Assembly (NCBI GenBank): GCA_964019335.1
Contig: OZ025760.1
Location: forward strand, 1-64,000
Length of the DNA: 64,000 nucleotides
Origin: Diplonema japonicum
Lineage: Eukaryota > Euglenozoa > Diplonemea > Diplonemida > Diplonemidae
Direction: 5' to 3'
A program made the position numbers and the translations under genes. How positions within the stretch are numbered: position 1 is the first letter of the stretch; each line of letters starts with the position of its first letter. The notes below the pieces were generated by a model. That model had not been told where the DNA came from. It saw only the letters and a list, made by a program, of their open reading frames with translations, and searched no databases. Shown piece after piece: positions 1 to 9,002 of the stretch.

Positions 1-88
1 GGGTTTGCGGGTTTGCGGGTTTGCGGGTTTGCGGGTTTGCGGGTTTGCGGGTTTGCGGGTTTGCGGGTTTGCGGGTTTGCGGGTTTGC
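1..88. repeat. 8-bp satellite, (GGGTTTGC) x 11
   Basis: Eleven perfect head-to-tail copies of GGGTTTGC run from the window edge to base 88, so the array probably continues beyond the window. It ends exactly at the stop codon of the minus-strand AlkB ORF. Read on that strand it forms a (GCAAACCC)n tail. Many non-LTR retroelements end in short simple repeats, so this may be the element's 3' tail. The G-rich strand has the wrong polarity for an ordinary telomere at this edge. Confidence 0.95.
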
Positions 89-1200
89 TAGGGGGGTATG
101 TGGGTGAGCTCGGGGCCAACCGCACGCAGGGTGATCGACACCCTGACACCAGTGGACACCCCTGACGGGATGTGGTGTGTCCACTGGTGTCTAGCTTCGC
201 CTTCCAACAGTGCCCATGAGAAGGGGGGCACCAGGTACCTCGCTACCCTGTCCCCCTTCCTCATGACCATTGTGGTCTCAGCCCCGTACGACAAGACTAG
301 GACGACCGGTCCCAGTCTTGCGTCGTCCTTGTGGGCGGCAATCCCACAACCAGGTCTGTACTTATTCACAAGTACCTGGTTGGGGACCACCTTGAGCCCT
401 GCGGCGGCGGCCACCTCCCTCACCCACCCCTTTGCCTCCCCTGGGATGCCGGTGGTGGGGCGCACCTCGGCGTCCGTCCCCTCCCACCGGTGCCCATGCT
501 GGAGCGTCTCCCTCCCCGTGTTCCCTGACAGGGCCTCCCACTTCCCGGACAGCAGAGCTTCTGGGAAGGCGGGGGCAGCACCTGTCTTCAACCCGGGGGG
601 GTGCTCACCATCTTTCAGTATCCACCCTTCCCCCTTTTTCTTCTTTTTTTTTTCCTCTTCAACTATGGCAGGGTCGGCTGCGGAGGTCGGGCTTGCGGCA
701 GGGGCGGCTGCGGCGGTCTCAGTTGCGGCAGGAGCGGCTGCAGCGTTCAAGGCGGCAGGGGCGGCTGCGGCGGTCTCAGTTGCGGCAGGGGCGGCTGCAG
801 CGTTCAAGGCGGCAGGGGCGGCTGCGGCGATCGTGGTTGTGTCGGTCGTGGCTGCGGCAGGGGCGGCTGCGGCGTTTGGGGCGGCAGGGTCGGCTGCGGC
901 GTTCAGTGCGGCTGGGGCTGCTGCAGCAGTCGTGCTTGCGGCCGGGGCGGCCGTGGCTGTAGCAGGGGCTGCTGCTCCCTTGGTTGTGGCGGTCAAAACC
1001 GCGGTCTCTACTTGTGATTTTTTTTTTTTATTATTTTTTTTTTCTAAAGGGGGGTGGGGGGATCTAGGGGGTGGGGATTCATACTGCCCAACCAGATTGC
1101 CTGGTTGGGTGGGTCTCGGCGCCGTGCACTGCGGGCTGCGGGCTTGCTCCTGCGGGCTGCGGCTGCGGTCACCTCCTCCTGCGAGTCGTCTTGGATCCAT
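88..1200 (-). CDS. AlkB-like 2-oxoglutarate/Fe(II) dioxygenase, retroelement-associated ORF
   Basis: A 370-residue protein when started at the ATG at 1200; the open frame runs on to 1365 but only through a poly-A tract and non-ATG codons. Residues 1-190 are low complexity, with Lys runs and Ala-rich repeats of the AAAAPAALN type. The C-terminal 110 residues carry the AlkB signature: NKYRPGCGIAAHKDD supplies the NxYxxG and iron-binding HxD, a distal His lies in EARHQW, and RVSITLR is the 2-oxoglutarate-binding RxSxTxR. AlkB enzymes demethylate alkylated bases in RNA or DNA, and the domain is also known from replicases of some plant RNA viruses. The stop codon touches the 8-bp satellite, and a 41-nt repeat shared with the next element lies just upstream. 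This suggests a retroelement ORF rather than a host repair gene. No reverse transcriptase is attached here. Confidence 0.7.
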   Translation of the reverse strand: MDPRRLAGGGDRSRSPQEQARSPQCTAPRPTQPGNLVGQYESPPPRSPHPPLEKKNNKKKKSQVETAVLTATTKGAAAPATATAAPAASTTAAAAPAALNAAADPAAPNAAAAPAAATTDTTTIAAAAPAALNAAAAPAATETAAAAPAALNAAAAPAATETAAAAPAASPTSAADPAIVEEEKKKKKKGEGWILKDGEHPPGLKTGAAPAFPEALLSGKWEALSGNTGRETLQHGHRWEGTDAEVRPTTGIPGEAKGWVREVAAAAGLKVVPNQVLVNKYRPGCGIAAHKDDARLGPVVLVLSYGAETTMVMRKGDRVARYLVPPFSWALLEGEARHQWTHHIPSGVSTGVRVSITLRAVGPELTHIPP

Positions 1201-1370
1201 TTTTTTTTTTTTTTTTTGTTTTATAGTGTGTGTTGGGGGGGAGGGGATCCTTTCGTTGAGCGGCGGGCAGGCCGACGGGCAAAACAACCCCCCCGGACGA
1301 CGGCGACGACGGACGACGGACGCAGCGGCAAACCCAGGCAGAGGCGGCAGGCACCAGCAGAACACGAACG

Positions 1371-1411
1371 ACCAATAAAGTACAGAAACTGTAGCTTTAG
1401 AATCGTTGGTA
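1371..1411 (-). repeat. 41-nt direct repeat, copy 1 (upstream of AlkB ORF)
   Basis: These 41 bases are identical to 4025-4065 and in the same orientation. On the minus strand the block contains ACCAACGATTCTAAAGC. Each copy lies upstream of a minus-strand retroelement-like ORF. It may be a shared 5' end or promoter, comparable in position to Pr77 of trypanosomatid elements, or a short terminal direct repeat flanking the OTU-like unit between the copies. Confidence 0.85.
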
Positions 1412-1455
1412 CTGGAGCTTTAGAATCGTTGGAACTGGAGCTTTAGAATCGTTGG
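1393..1455 (-). repeat. 23-bp tandem repeat, about 2.7 copies
   Basis: The unit is AGCTTTAGAATCGTTGG plus six bases (TACTGG or AACTGG). It occurs as two full copies and one partial copy, the first overlapping the 41-nt repeat. Monomer arrays at the 5' end are a known promoter format for non-LTR retroelements, which is the inferred role here. Confidence 0.85.
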
Positions 1456-1626
1456 CTCTATCCCATCCACGACCAGTCGCTCGAATTTCTTTTCGGCTAA
1501 CCCTTTTGGGTCATATTTCGATGGTTCAAGTGATGTTGATGATGATGATGTTACTGATGATATCGATTTTGATGATGATGAGGGGAGGGGATTGGCGCGT
1601 GAGTGGGGGTCATCGTTCACTTCATG

Positions 1627-2259
1627 TCACTTCGCGCACGCTCGGCAAACACACACCATACAATCCTGCTGGAGGCACTTTACACCTTGTCTCTTCTTCG
1701 TGAGGGCCTCCCCACAAACACTGCATCCCGCGTCCCAGTGATGGAACACATTGTTGAAAACGTGTGAGCTCCCGGTCGCTTTGCAGATTCTCCAATCGCA
1801 ATCTTCGTCCTCGTCCTCTCCCTCTGGTTCTCGTTCCATTTCCTCGTCTTCTTCTGTTGGTGGGGGTCCCAAGTCGTCGTCATCGTCCGTAAAGTCAAAA
1901 GATTGTTCTTTTCCTTGGGCTATTTTCTGTGCGAAGGTCTGTCCAAGGGGGGCCGGCCCGCTCTTAACCTGCTTCATCAGTTCCCCGATCTGTTTGGACA
2001 TCATGTCCATTTGCGTCCCCATTTTCTGGACTTCCCTCTCCAGTCGGGCGTTTTCCTGCCTTAGCCTCTCTACCTCCGCTGTAGGTTTGACCTCCGGTGT
2101 CGGTCCTCCCGCGATCTTTTTAAGGGCGCGCTCGATGGCGGTGAGCCTGTCTTCCACTGCAGAGGTTTGTTGTTTGTTCTCTGCTGTCTTTGTCCGATTG
2201 CTTTCCGTGTCTGGCGGGGTCGCTTGTGCTGGGCCGTGGTCCCCCCTGTGTCGGGCCAT
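1627..2259 (-). CDS. Retroelement ORF B: coiled coil, acidic linker and C-terminal Cys/His-rich segment
   Basis: A 210-residue protein starting at the ATG at 2259, inside the end of the preceding ORF and in its +1 frame (140-bp overlap). Residues 35-100 form a coiled coil rich in Glu, Arg, Leu and Lys heptads. Residues 120-152 are strongly acidic. The last 55 residues hold about nine Cys and two His (for example CSVCGEA and CVCRACAK), probably a zinc-binding nucleic-acid domain. It might be made by +1 frameshifting or by reinitiation from ORF A, or the offset may be an indel; a run of six G on the coding strand lies just after the ATG. A further 66-residue open frame (1420-1620) follows in the same frame past the stop and runs into the 23-bp repeats. 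A gag-like ORF1 role is likely; no family name is certain. Confidence 0.6.
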   Translation of the reverse strand: MARHRGDHGPAQATPPDTESNRTKTAENKQQTSAVEDRLTAIERALKKIAGGPTPEVKPTAEVERLRQENARLEREVQKMGTQMDMMSKQIGELMKQVKSGPAPLGQTFAQKIAQGKEQSFDFTDDDDDLGPPPTEEDEEMEREPEGEDEDEDCDWRICKATGSSHVFNNVFHHWDAGCSVCGEALTKKRQGVKCLQQDCMVCVCRACAK

Positions 2260-3847
2260 TCTTGAGAGCGTTCAGGAACGACTTTCCCGGTGTTGCCGCC
2301 CTGCCCCACACCTGGGTTGTCCTCGGCTTACCGTTCGGTGGTGGTCCCTCATCCTGAGCAATCCTGCAATGCAGAACGTCCCCCTGCGGTCCCGTAATAC
2401 GGAGGAATGTCGTTGGCGGTTGCGGTCCTCGTATCAGCCAGCACTTCGTGTTGCCCGCCCAGCTGCCGCGCACAGGTACACCATTCCATCCTATGGCTCG
2501 CAGGATGTGTCGCACCTGCACTTCCCCCGCCTCACGGTAGAGCCCCGAGAGTCTCCACATCGGCTCCCCGTGTTGTCCGCTCTTCCTCGTCTCCTCTCCG
2601 AGTATTCGGCTAAGCAGCGGAATCTTCCCTTCTTCTGTGGTTCTGACACCTAGTCTCCCGTCGGACTCCCTCAGGGCCAGGCCGTGTCCCTCGCCGAAGC
2701 TCAGCGCCTGTTCCAGCGTGGTCTCTTTCGGCAGCCATGCAACTGGCTGCGGCTTGCCATCCCTTGGTTTGATGAAGACCCCTTTGCTTCCGGACCCCTT
2801 TACCATGTTGGCGAGCTCGACCTTCGGCAACGTCACCAGTGCGTCTACGTGGGGGTTCGGGCTGCTCGACACCTTGGACACTGCTATGATCGACTCGAAC
2901 TTGAGGACTTCTGTCAGCCACTTCCTTGGCGACGTTGCCGCCGTCTCCCACAGTGAAGAAGGTACATATGCCTTCGGTATGATTACCGCTGCCCTGCTGT
3001 AGTGCTCCCCTAACTTTACGTCCCGTGTGTCCTCCCTTGTGACGCGTTCTATTTTTCCGGATAGTAATAGCACGAACATCCGTCTGTTGGAGTATGCCTT
3101 CCCATCTTGCAGAACGATGTCGTGCTTGTGTCTTCCTTCACCGTCCTTCTTCAGCAATAAGGCCTTGTTCCCCGTCCACTCCTGTCCTGCTGCCTCCTCC
3201 ACGCACTTTTCACTGGCCATCGCTACCCCGTCCTTGCCCTCGAGTAACTCCTCCCACGTTACGAAAGGGACGTTGTACTGGCCGCTTTCTAGCTTCCACG
3301 CCCTTTCCTCCTTCTTCGTCATCCTTGCTTTTCGCTGTGGTTTGCCGACCACCGTCCACGCCTTCTTCTGTCCATCCGCTACGGGGACCCCTACTTTTGG
3401 GGGGGTGAAGTCCGTAGCTGTCACCCCTTTCAGTGCCGACGGTGTCCTCGGCTCGATGACGCCGTAGAAGGACTTCCCGTCGAAGGCGATGTGGACCGGC
3501 TTCTGTCCCTTCTTCGGTTTCCCAGGCACCGGGTAGACGATGAAGGTGTCCCCTGAGAAGGTGGCGACGTTGATGTCCATCCGCGTGGCCCTAGCCACTG
3601 CCAGCACACAGACCAGGTCTGCGCTCGTCCCGTCCTTCGAGTGGGCGACACAGTACTCGTCGTAGTCTGTGCCTTCCTCAAGGAGCTTCGTGTACTCCTT
3701 GTCGTTGCCCCGCAGCTCCTGCACCATGAGGCGCCGCACCTCATGTCCCTTCTTTCCCGTCTTCGACCCCGCCACCGCGTACAGCCCTCCGGCTCCTCCC
3801 TCCAGCCCCAGGCCGTACCCGCGTAACCCCGCTCGCAGTCTCTCCAT
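2120..3847 (-). CDS. Retroelement ORF A with OTU-like domain lacking catalytic residues
   Basis: A 575-residue protein from the ATG at 3847; the frame continues upstream only through a poly-A tract. Residues 5-125 follow the OTU cysteine-protease fold order: GLYAVAG, then GHEVRRLMVQELRGN, then a TSADLVCVLAVARATRMDIN helix and a terminal FDGKSFYGVI strand. In active OTUs the first motif is DGNCLF and the last contains HY. Here the Cys position is Gly and the His position is Phe, so it should be catalytically dead. Residues 445-530 resemble an RRM-like ORF1 domain, with an IGW motif and a PP-containing strand; the ORF1 of the 46862-48793 element has a similar IGW segment. OTU domains occur in several retroelements. 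The 41-nt repeat lies 178 bp upstream. ORF B overlaps the end. Confidence 0.6.
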   Translation of the reverse strand: MERLRAGLRGYGLGLEGGAGGLYAVAGSKTGKKGHEVRRLMVQELRGNDKEYTKLLEEGTDYDEYCVAHSKDGTSADLVCVLAVARATRMDINVATFSGDTFIVYPVPGKPKKGQKPVHIAFDGKSFYGVIEPRTPSALKGVTATDFTPPKVGVPVADGQKKAWTVVGKPQRKARMTKKEERAWKLESGQYNVPFVTWEELLEGKDGVAMASEKCVEEAAGQEWTGNKALLLKKDGEGRHKHDIVLQDGKAYSNRRMFVLLLSGKIERVTREDTRDVKLGEHYSRAAVIIPKAYVPSSLWETAATSPRKWLTEVLKFESIIAVSKVSSSPNPHVDALVTLPKVELANMVKGSGSKGVFIKPRDGKPQPVAWLPKETTLEQALSFGEGHGLALRESDGRLGVRTTEEGKIPLLSRILGEETRKSGQHGEPMWRLSGLYREAGEVQVRHILRAIGWNGVPVRGSWAGNTKCWLIRGPQPPTTFLRITGPQGDVLHCRIAQDEGPPPNGKPRTTQVWGRAATPGKSFLNALKNGPTQGGPRPSTSDPARHGKQSDKDSREQTTNLCSGRQAHRHRARP

Positions 3848-4024
3848 ACTGCTCGTCCTCTGCTCTGCTTCCTTTTTTTTTTTTTTTTTTTTACTTCTTG
3901 TCAACTTCAATGTCTTCTTTTACCCTCTTTTAGCTCTCTTTTCTGCGATCTGCTTTCTCAACTTCTTTCAATTTTCTTTCTTTACAAACCGTATTACCTA
4001 TTGACTTTATTGGCACGGTCGGAC

Positions 4025-4065
4025 ACCAATAAAGTACAGAAACTGTAGCTTTAGAATCGTTGGTA
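4025..4065 (-). repeat. 41-nt direct repeat, copy 2 (upstream of ORF A)
   Basis: Identical over 41 bases to 1371-1411, same orientation, starting 178 bp upstream of the ORF A ATG. Similarity stops abruptly at both edges, which argues for a defined functional block rather than general homology. Confidence 0.85.
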
Positions 4066-4255
4066 TAAATAAGAAAAAGGGATCGGTAACGTTGGGGGGG
4101 GGGGGGGGGGGTTTCTCTTCTGTTCAGAAAAAAGAATGAGAGATTTCTACTTTTATTGGGCCTCATTATGATAAAACAATCGGAACAGACAGAGTCAACA
4201 GTGAATCGGCAATGTAGGATCCTAGGAGAAGTGTTGCGACCTACGAGCTTGAGAA

Positions 4256-7200
4256 TCATGAAGCAATCATGTCATCTGGAAACGCAACATCATTATCCTG
4301 CCCACCCATCTCCACTCCATCGTCACCGTACTCCTGTTGGTGTCGCGTGTAGGATCCCTCACATACCAGTAGCCCCATCTGCGACGCGAGGTTCATCGCG
4401 CTACCCTTCGACCTCACCTTCCACCACAGGCAACCAAACACAAGCACCAAGACTCCCAGCACACCAGCCACAGCCGCCAAAACCACCAGCATGACATTGC
4501 CACCACTCCCGCTGGGGGCAGGCGTAGGCACTACCGTACCGACACCTGCTGGCTCAGTGGTCACCGGTGGTACAAGGGTAGGTGCTGCCTTGTCTTCAAC
4601 TAAGGTGATAGTGAGTGTAGATGAATTACCCTCTGGCTCGAGAGCGGGCACACTTGTTGGCACCGCAGTGCTTCCAGCCGGAAGTTGGGTAGTTCCTGGT
4701 TCTAGAGTGGGCGCATTAGTAGGAACTGCACTGCTCCCTGGTACAAGGGTAGCTGGTGCTGCCGTGTCTACAACTAAAGTGATTGTGGGCGTAGATGAAT
4801 TACCCTCTGGTCCGCGAGTGGGCACACTTGTTGTTGGCACCGCAGTGGCCGGAAGTTGGGTTGCTGGTACTACAGTGTCTATTACTACGCAAGCATCTCT
4901 CTCGTTCCAGTAGCAGACCCGGTTTGCATTACACTTTGCCTCGCTAGTCGCAGTGCACTTTTCAGCACAGCCGACAGTGTCCTCCCAGCTGCATGCGGAA
5001 TCTTTCTCACAGGTAGTCTTCTTCTGGTAGGTGCAGGGTTTCTCCTCACATGTCTGACTGATGCTGTACCACACGCACCCATCAGGGTCATTAATGCAGC
5101 TCTGCTCAATGGAATGTACGCACCTTCTGCCAACGCAGCCTGTGCCATCTGTCGACAGCTTACATTCAGCATCGCTGGTGCACTCGTTAACTGAGAGAGC
5201 ACTGCACACAACGCGTGGCTTCTCTTGGCACAGGTGTTGTGAAGCGTTCCAACTGCAGCCGTCTTTTATGCATGCAACCTGGTCTGTACAGTGCTGCATG
5301 CACGGAGAGGATGCGCACAACAGCTTTGACTCGTCCCACACGCAGTTGGAGTCGGTGTTGCAGCTTTTTTTCACTGAGTAAAGTGCACACGGTTGGTGCC
5401 CGCTTGCGTTTCGCGCAATAAAAATCCCGAACTTCGTGTTTGGACTGCAAATACCGTCGAGTAGGTTCGGCAGTGTGCCGAGTTGAATGTTTTCGGAATG
5501 ATCGTCTATCGGGGTAGACACGACGGGCTTCAAAGCATCTAATGCTTCGGTGTCAACATCCGTGCTTGTACTGGTCCTCCTGATAACTATTCCGAACACC
5601 TTCACCTGTACCTGCGAAAGTCTACCAAGCGCGACTCCTAAAGGAACAGAGTTCCCATCAACGATGCTCCCGTCTGCAACGATGACAAGCACCCTCTGCC
5701 TTCCGTCAGCAGGCGATGCCTTGAACATCTCCACGGCCAACTCAAGCCCCTTCTCAAGAAAGGTCCCACCACCGTAGAAGTTGTCCTCCTGCCAGTCGAT
5801 GTCAGAGCTCAGCTCTTGAAGGCTACCAGTAAGACTTCCTGAAGAACCGACACCAGCAGGAGTGACCAGAGCACCTGCCGCGTTACCCACACTTGAGAAC
5901 TGCACGACCCCCACACGCACTTTCTCAGTGCCGCTCCTCGAGGATTTCCCAACACTCCCAATCTCTCCGCTCAAAGGAAGGCCAGCCACCCAACTTCTAA
6001 TCATCTCCATCACAGCCTCAAAGCCGTTCGGGTGGCGTCCGAATTGCATCGTCATCGACAGTGAACCGTCAACAAGGAGTACGAGGTCCAGTGTTGGGCA
6101 CAACCCGTACTCTTGAGCTGTGCAGAAGCCCTTGCTGTTCCAGAAGCAGTCTCCATCTCTTCCGCAGCTGCACATATCGAGCATACTGCACTCTTTCTTG
6201 ACGCACTTGTTATTTTCATACACGCACGAGAAGAAGCTGTCGCATTTCAGTTTGTCACTGTTCATCGTCGCACACTGCGTCATGGCGCACTGCCCGGGAC
6301 TTATCGAAATGTCCCAGTGGCAATCCGAGTCTTTGTAACAAGAAGCTTCAGAGGACTGGGTACACGGCTTCAGAACGCATTCGCTCCCCTCCCAATCGCA
6401 TTGTAAATCACTTTCACACGTTGCCTGGTCACCGTGGGAGCACAGCACCCAACAGGAAGGGCTTTCAGTACCGTTCACCTTCTTCCATTGACAGCTATTC
6501 ACTGTGTCCGCAACGCAGCTGGACTCTTCGCAGTGAGCCATGCAAGAAGAATCCTCGCACACCAAGGCCACGCTGCTCCATATGCAGCCTGGGTCGCTAG
6601 TGCATCCTGTCCGGAGGAGGTGCTGCGAGCACGGCTCATGCATCCCATCCTGGAAAGCAGGTATGAGGAGCTGGCCCCACATGTTCGGGTCGCAGATCCC
6701 GTTTAGGACCTTATCAGGCATCTCGTCGATTGGTATATTTATGAAGTGCTCGTCGTGCGGGTCGGAGGTGATCGGCTTCAGGATAAGTTCGGCATCGTCG
6801 TCGAGTTTGGTGCGTGCTGTTGTTCTCCTCAACACCACACCGAAGATCCTCACACCCTCAGCCAAGAGCACCGCCCTTTGTGGCACAGAGGAAGCATCGT
6901 CATTGATGGGGCCGTCTGTCACGATGATGAGCACCTTCTGCCTCGGGGGGGAGTTCTGGAACATGGCACCAGCCCAGTTAAGACCAGTGCTGATCGTGGT
7001 GAGCCCCTGCATGAAATTCGCCTCGTGCCAGTCAATGTCGTCCTGCAGTTCAGTGAGGTCACCGGTCAGGCTGCCCGAGGAGCCCACGCCGACTGGGGTT
7101 CTCACCGCCTCTGGGACTGGACCAGAGAACTGGATGATGCCCATTCTGAGCCCGCCGCTTGAAGCAGTCGAAGCCCTGCCGACTGTGTGGTCTTCGCCCG

Positions 7201-8239
7201 TAAGGGGAAGGGTGCTTACCCAATTCCTCATCATCTCCATTAGGGCGTAGAAACCGTTCGGGTGACGCCCGAAGGACAGCCCCATCGAGCCAGAACCGTC
7301 AAGAAGCATCACCAGGTCTAGCACGGGGCACTGCTCGTACTTCCTCCCCACGCACCTCGGGACGGAGGGGCGCACGTCCCAGTGACACCTGTCGTCTGCA
7401 CGGCACTTGCAACTGTCGAACTGGCTGCATTCCTTCTTCACACACTTCGTCTGAGTCGCATTCCACATGCACTCATCCTCAGCGTTGCAATCAACGATAT
7501 CCTTCACCCTGCAGCGCTCCTCCTTGCACATGACATCTGGCGTGCTCACGTCATATTGGCAGCCGGGATTCTTCAAGCATTCCTTCTCATTGGGGTACAA
7601 CACACAAGGAGCAATGACGCAGGTCGTACCACCAGCCAAGAAGCAGAACGGGTCGGCTTCGCACATAGCTCCTCCGATGTAGTCGCACTTCTTAGTCCCA
7701 CACATGCCACGCACAAGGTCTACAGTACCACCGCAAGCAGTCGTCGCAGCAGCCACGTCCAAAGTGGTCCCGAAGTTCCATGTGAGGCTCCTCTTGCCGT
7801 TGTCGTTCGACTTAGTAGTAAACTCGATGCTGTCCATAACCTCAGCAAACTTGTCGCTTGTCAACCCAGACACCGCCAGAGAACCACCCTGTACGTCCAC
7901 GGTAACACCCGCAGCACTGCAAGCACCGCAAGTAAGGGAATCTTTTCCACGCACGTATCCGTCGCCGATGCGGACGAAAAAAGAATCTAGCGAAGCACAC
8001 GCGCAGCTGGGGTTACACTTGGTCCCAGGGAACGGCTTAACAGGCACCAGCACCTCGTAGGTGGCAGAAGCGCTAGAAATGTCCGAGTAGACAAGCCACT
8101 CGCAGCCAGTGTCCATTGTACAATTCACTTCCGTGGTGTGCTGGCAAGGGACGGGCGTGCAAAGAGCTATGGGAACACACAAGGCTGCCAGCGCTAGCAC
8201 TGCCACCACGCGGTGCATCTTTAGCGCAGGTCTTTTCAT
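4256..8239 (-). CDS. Type I membrane adhesin with two von Willebrand factor A domains
   Basis: A 1327-residue predicted surface protein. A signal peptide covers about residues 8-27. Repeated Cys modules of the CxxDxxCxW kind alternate with two vWA domains at about 304-515 and 714-930. Both keep the MIDAS start (DGSGSM at 315, DGSLSM at 724) and a downstream TDG or ADG. The two halves share long blocks such as FGRHPNGF and VGVGSSGSLTG, so this is an internal duplication. A Thr/Pro/Ser-rich stalk with two copies of an EGNSST-type repeat (1140-1245) leads to one membrane helix (1249-1270) and a 55-residue cytoplasmic tail. vWA domains bind ligands through a divalent metal, so adhesion is likely. 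A pyrimidine-rich AG acceptor precedes the ATG by 8 bases (ATCATAG). Domains are sure; ligand unknown. Confidence 0.85.
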   Translation of the reverse strand: MKRPALKMHRVVAVLALAALCVPIALCTPVPCQHTTEVNCTMDTGCEWLVYSDISSASATYEVLVPVKPFPGTKCNPSCACASLDSFFVRIGDGYVRGKDSLTCGACSAAGVTVDVQGGSLAVSGLTSDKFAEVMDSIEFTTKSNDNGKRSLTWNFGTTLDVAAATTACGGTVDLVRGMCGTKKCDYIGGAMCEADPFCFLAGGTTCVIAPCVLYPNEKECLKNPGCQYDVSTPDVMCKEERCRVKDIVDCNAEDECMWNATQTKCVKKECSQFDSCKCRADDRCHWDVRPSVPRCVGRKYEQCPVLDLVMLLDGSGSMGLSFGRHPNGFYALMEMMRNWVSTLPLTGEDHTVGRASTASSGGLRMGIIQFSGPVPEAVRTPVGVGSSGSLTGDLTELQDDIDWHEANFMQGLTTISTGLNWAGAMFQNSPPRQKVLIIVTDGPINDDASSVPQRAVLLAEGVRIFGVVLRRTTARTKLDDDAELILKPITSDPHDEHFINIPIDEMPDKVLNGICDPNMWGQLLIPAFQDGMHEPCSQHLLRTGCTSDPGCIWSSVALVCEDSSCMAHCEESSCVADTVNSCQWKKVNGTESPSCWVLCSHGDQATCESDLQCDWEGSECVLKPCTQSSEASCYKDSDCHWDISISPGQCAMTQCATMNSDKLKCDSFFSCVYENNKCVKKECSMLDMCSCGRDGDCFWNSKGFCTAQEYGLCPTLDLVLLVDGSLSMTMQFGRHPNGFEAVMEMIRSWVAGLPLSGEIGSVGKSSRSGTEKVRVGVVQFSSVGNAAGALVTPAGVGSSGSLTGSLQELSSDIDWQEDNFYGGGTFLEKGLELAVEMFKASPADGRQRVLVIVADGSIVDGNSVPLGVALGRLSQVQVKVFGIVIRRTSTSTDVDTEALDALKPVVSTPIDDHSENIQLGTLPNLLDGICSPNTKFGIFIARNASGHQPCALYSVKKSCNTDSNCVWDESKLLCASSPCMQHCTDQVACIKDGCSWNASQHLCQEKPRVVCSALSVNECTSDAECKLSTDGTGCVGRRCVHSIEQSCINDPDGCVWYSISQTCEEKPCTYQKKTTCEKDSACSWEDTVGCAEKCTATSEAKCNANRVCYWNERDACVVIDTVVPATQLPATAVPTTSVPTRGPEGNSSTPTITLVVDTAAPATLVPGSSAVPTNAPTLEPGTTQLPAGSTAVPTSVPALEPEGNSSTLTITLVEDKAAPTLVPPVTTEPAGVGTVVPTPAPSGSGGNVMLVVLAAVAGVLGVLVLVFGCLWWKVRSKGSAMNLASQMGLLVCEGSYTRHQQEYGDDGVEMGGQDNDVAFPDDMIAS

Positions 8240-9002
8240 GGCTTCTTCTATGATACAGGTGCTTCAAGAAAACTATGAAGAATAATAACGAGTGGGTTAG
8301 GTGGCAAAAATAAAGGGGGGGGGTTGAATTGGAAGATTCAAAACTTTAAAACCATCCTGTTTCATCGCGGGCTGCAATATTCGAAAGCCTGCATTCAAGC
8401 TCCCTTTCCACGTTGCTGACTGAAAGGGAAAAAAAAATCAAAAGAGAAAACTGTGCTGGCTGTCGCCGAAACTAATTACTGTACTTCACTCGGACGAATC
8501 ATAAAACCAAAATGGGGTGGGCGGTCAAATTTTCATTGTTCTTAATTGTTGAAAAATGGCATCCCCGAACCCTAGATAGGTTCACAATCGTAGTATCCCT
8601 ACGTTTGAGCGGGCTGTCTCTGGCTTCTAGCCATTCCCTGACTCTAGGACTTCGAACGAGAGTAGAACAAAATAAAAGCCTATTCATATGGGCCCGGGGG
8701 TGTCATTCTTAACAATTTCTAATAAAGCTGACGTTTTGCCCCCGAGGGTTCGTGTATCTGCGATAGTAATGGAAGCAAATAAACAAAAAAAAAAAAAACG
8801 CGCGACAACAAAAAAAAGGGGTTTTTTGATAAACCTAACGGCATACAAAAAAAAAACCCATTTATTTCCCTTAGCCAAACCGTTAATCCCCCCTTTTTTG
8901 GGGGATAAAAAAAAGAACTGTACAGCCTACAAAAGGAGAACAAAAAAAAACACGGCCACTTCACGGGGGGGGGGGGGGGGGGGGGGGGGGGCGAAGGGAC
9001 AA
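8240..9002. other. Intergenic spacer with long G tract
   Basis: This 763-bp spacer lies between the ELAPOR-like stop and the vWA adhesin start. It contains A runs, short G runs and a G tract of about 26 at 8966-8991. I see no convincing ORF, RNA gene or repeat. It probably holds 3' and 5' untranslated sequence. Confidence 0.6.

Noticed and set aside
1-88. Telomere at the left edge
   Set aside because: The G-rich strand reads inward from the edge, opposite to a normal left telomere, and the array abuts an ORF stop. A retroelement tail or satellite fits better.
98-1378. 426-codon plus-strand ORF
   Set aside because: It is the antisense of the AlkB ORF, and its length comes from GC-rich Ala repeats. 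AlkB motifs are only on the minus strand.
1751-2653. 300-codon plus-strand ORF
   Set aside because: Antisense to ORFs A and B, Ser-rich, with no domain.
6540-7990. Plus-strand ORFs of 138-236 codons
   Set aside because: Antisense to the vWA adhesin, whose minus-strand frame has signal peptide, MIDAS motifs and membrane helix.
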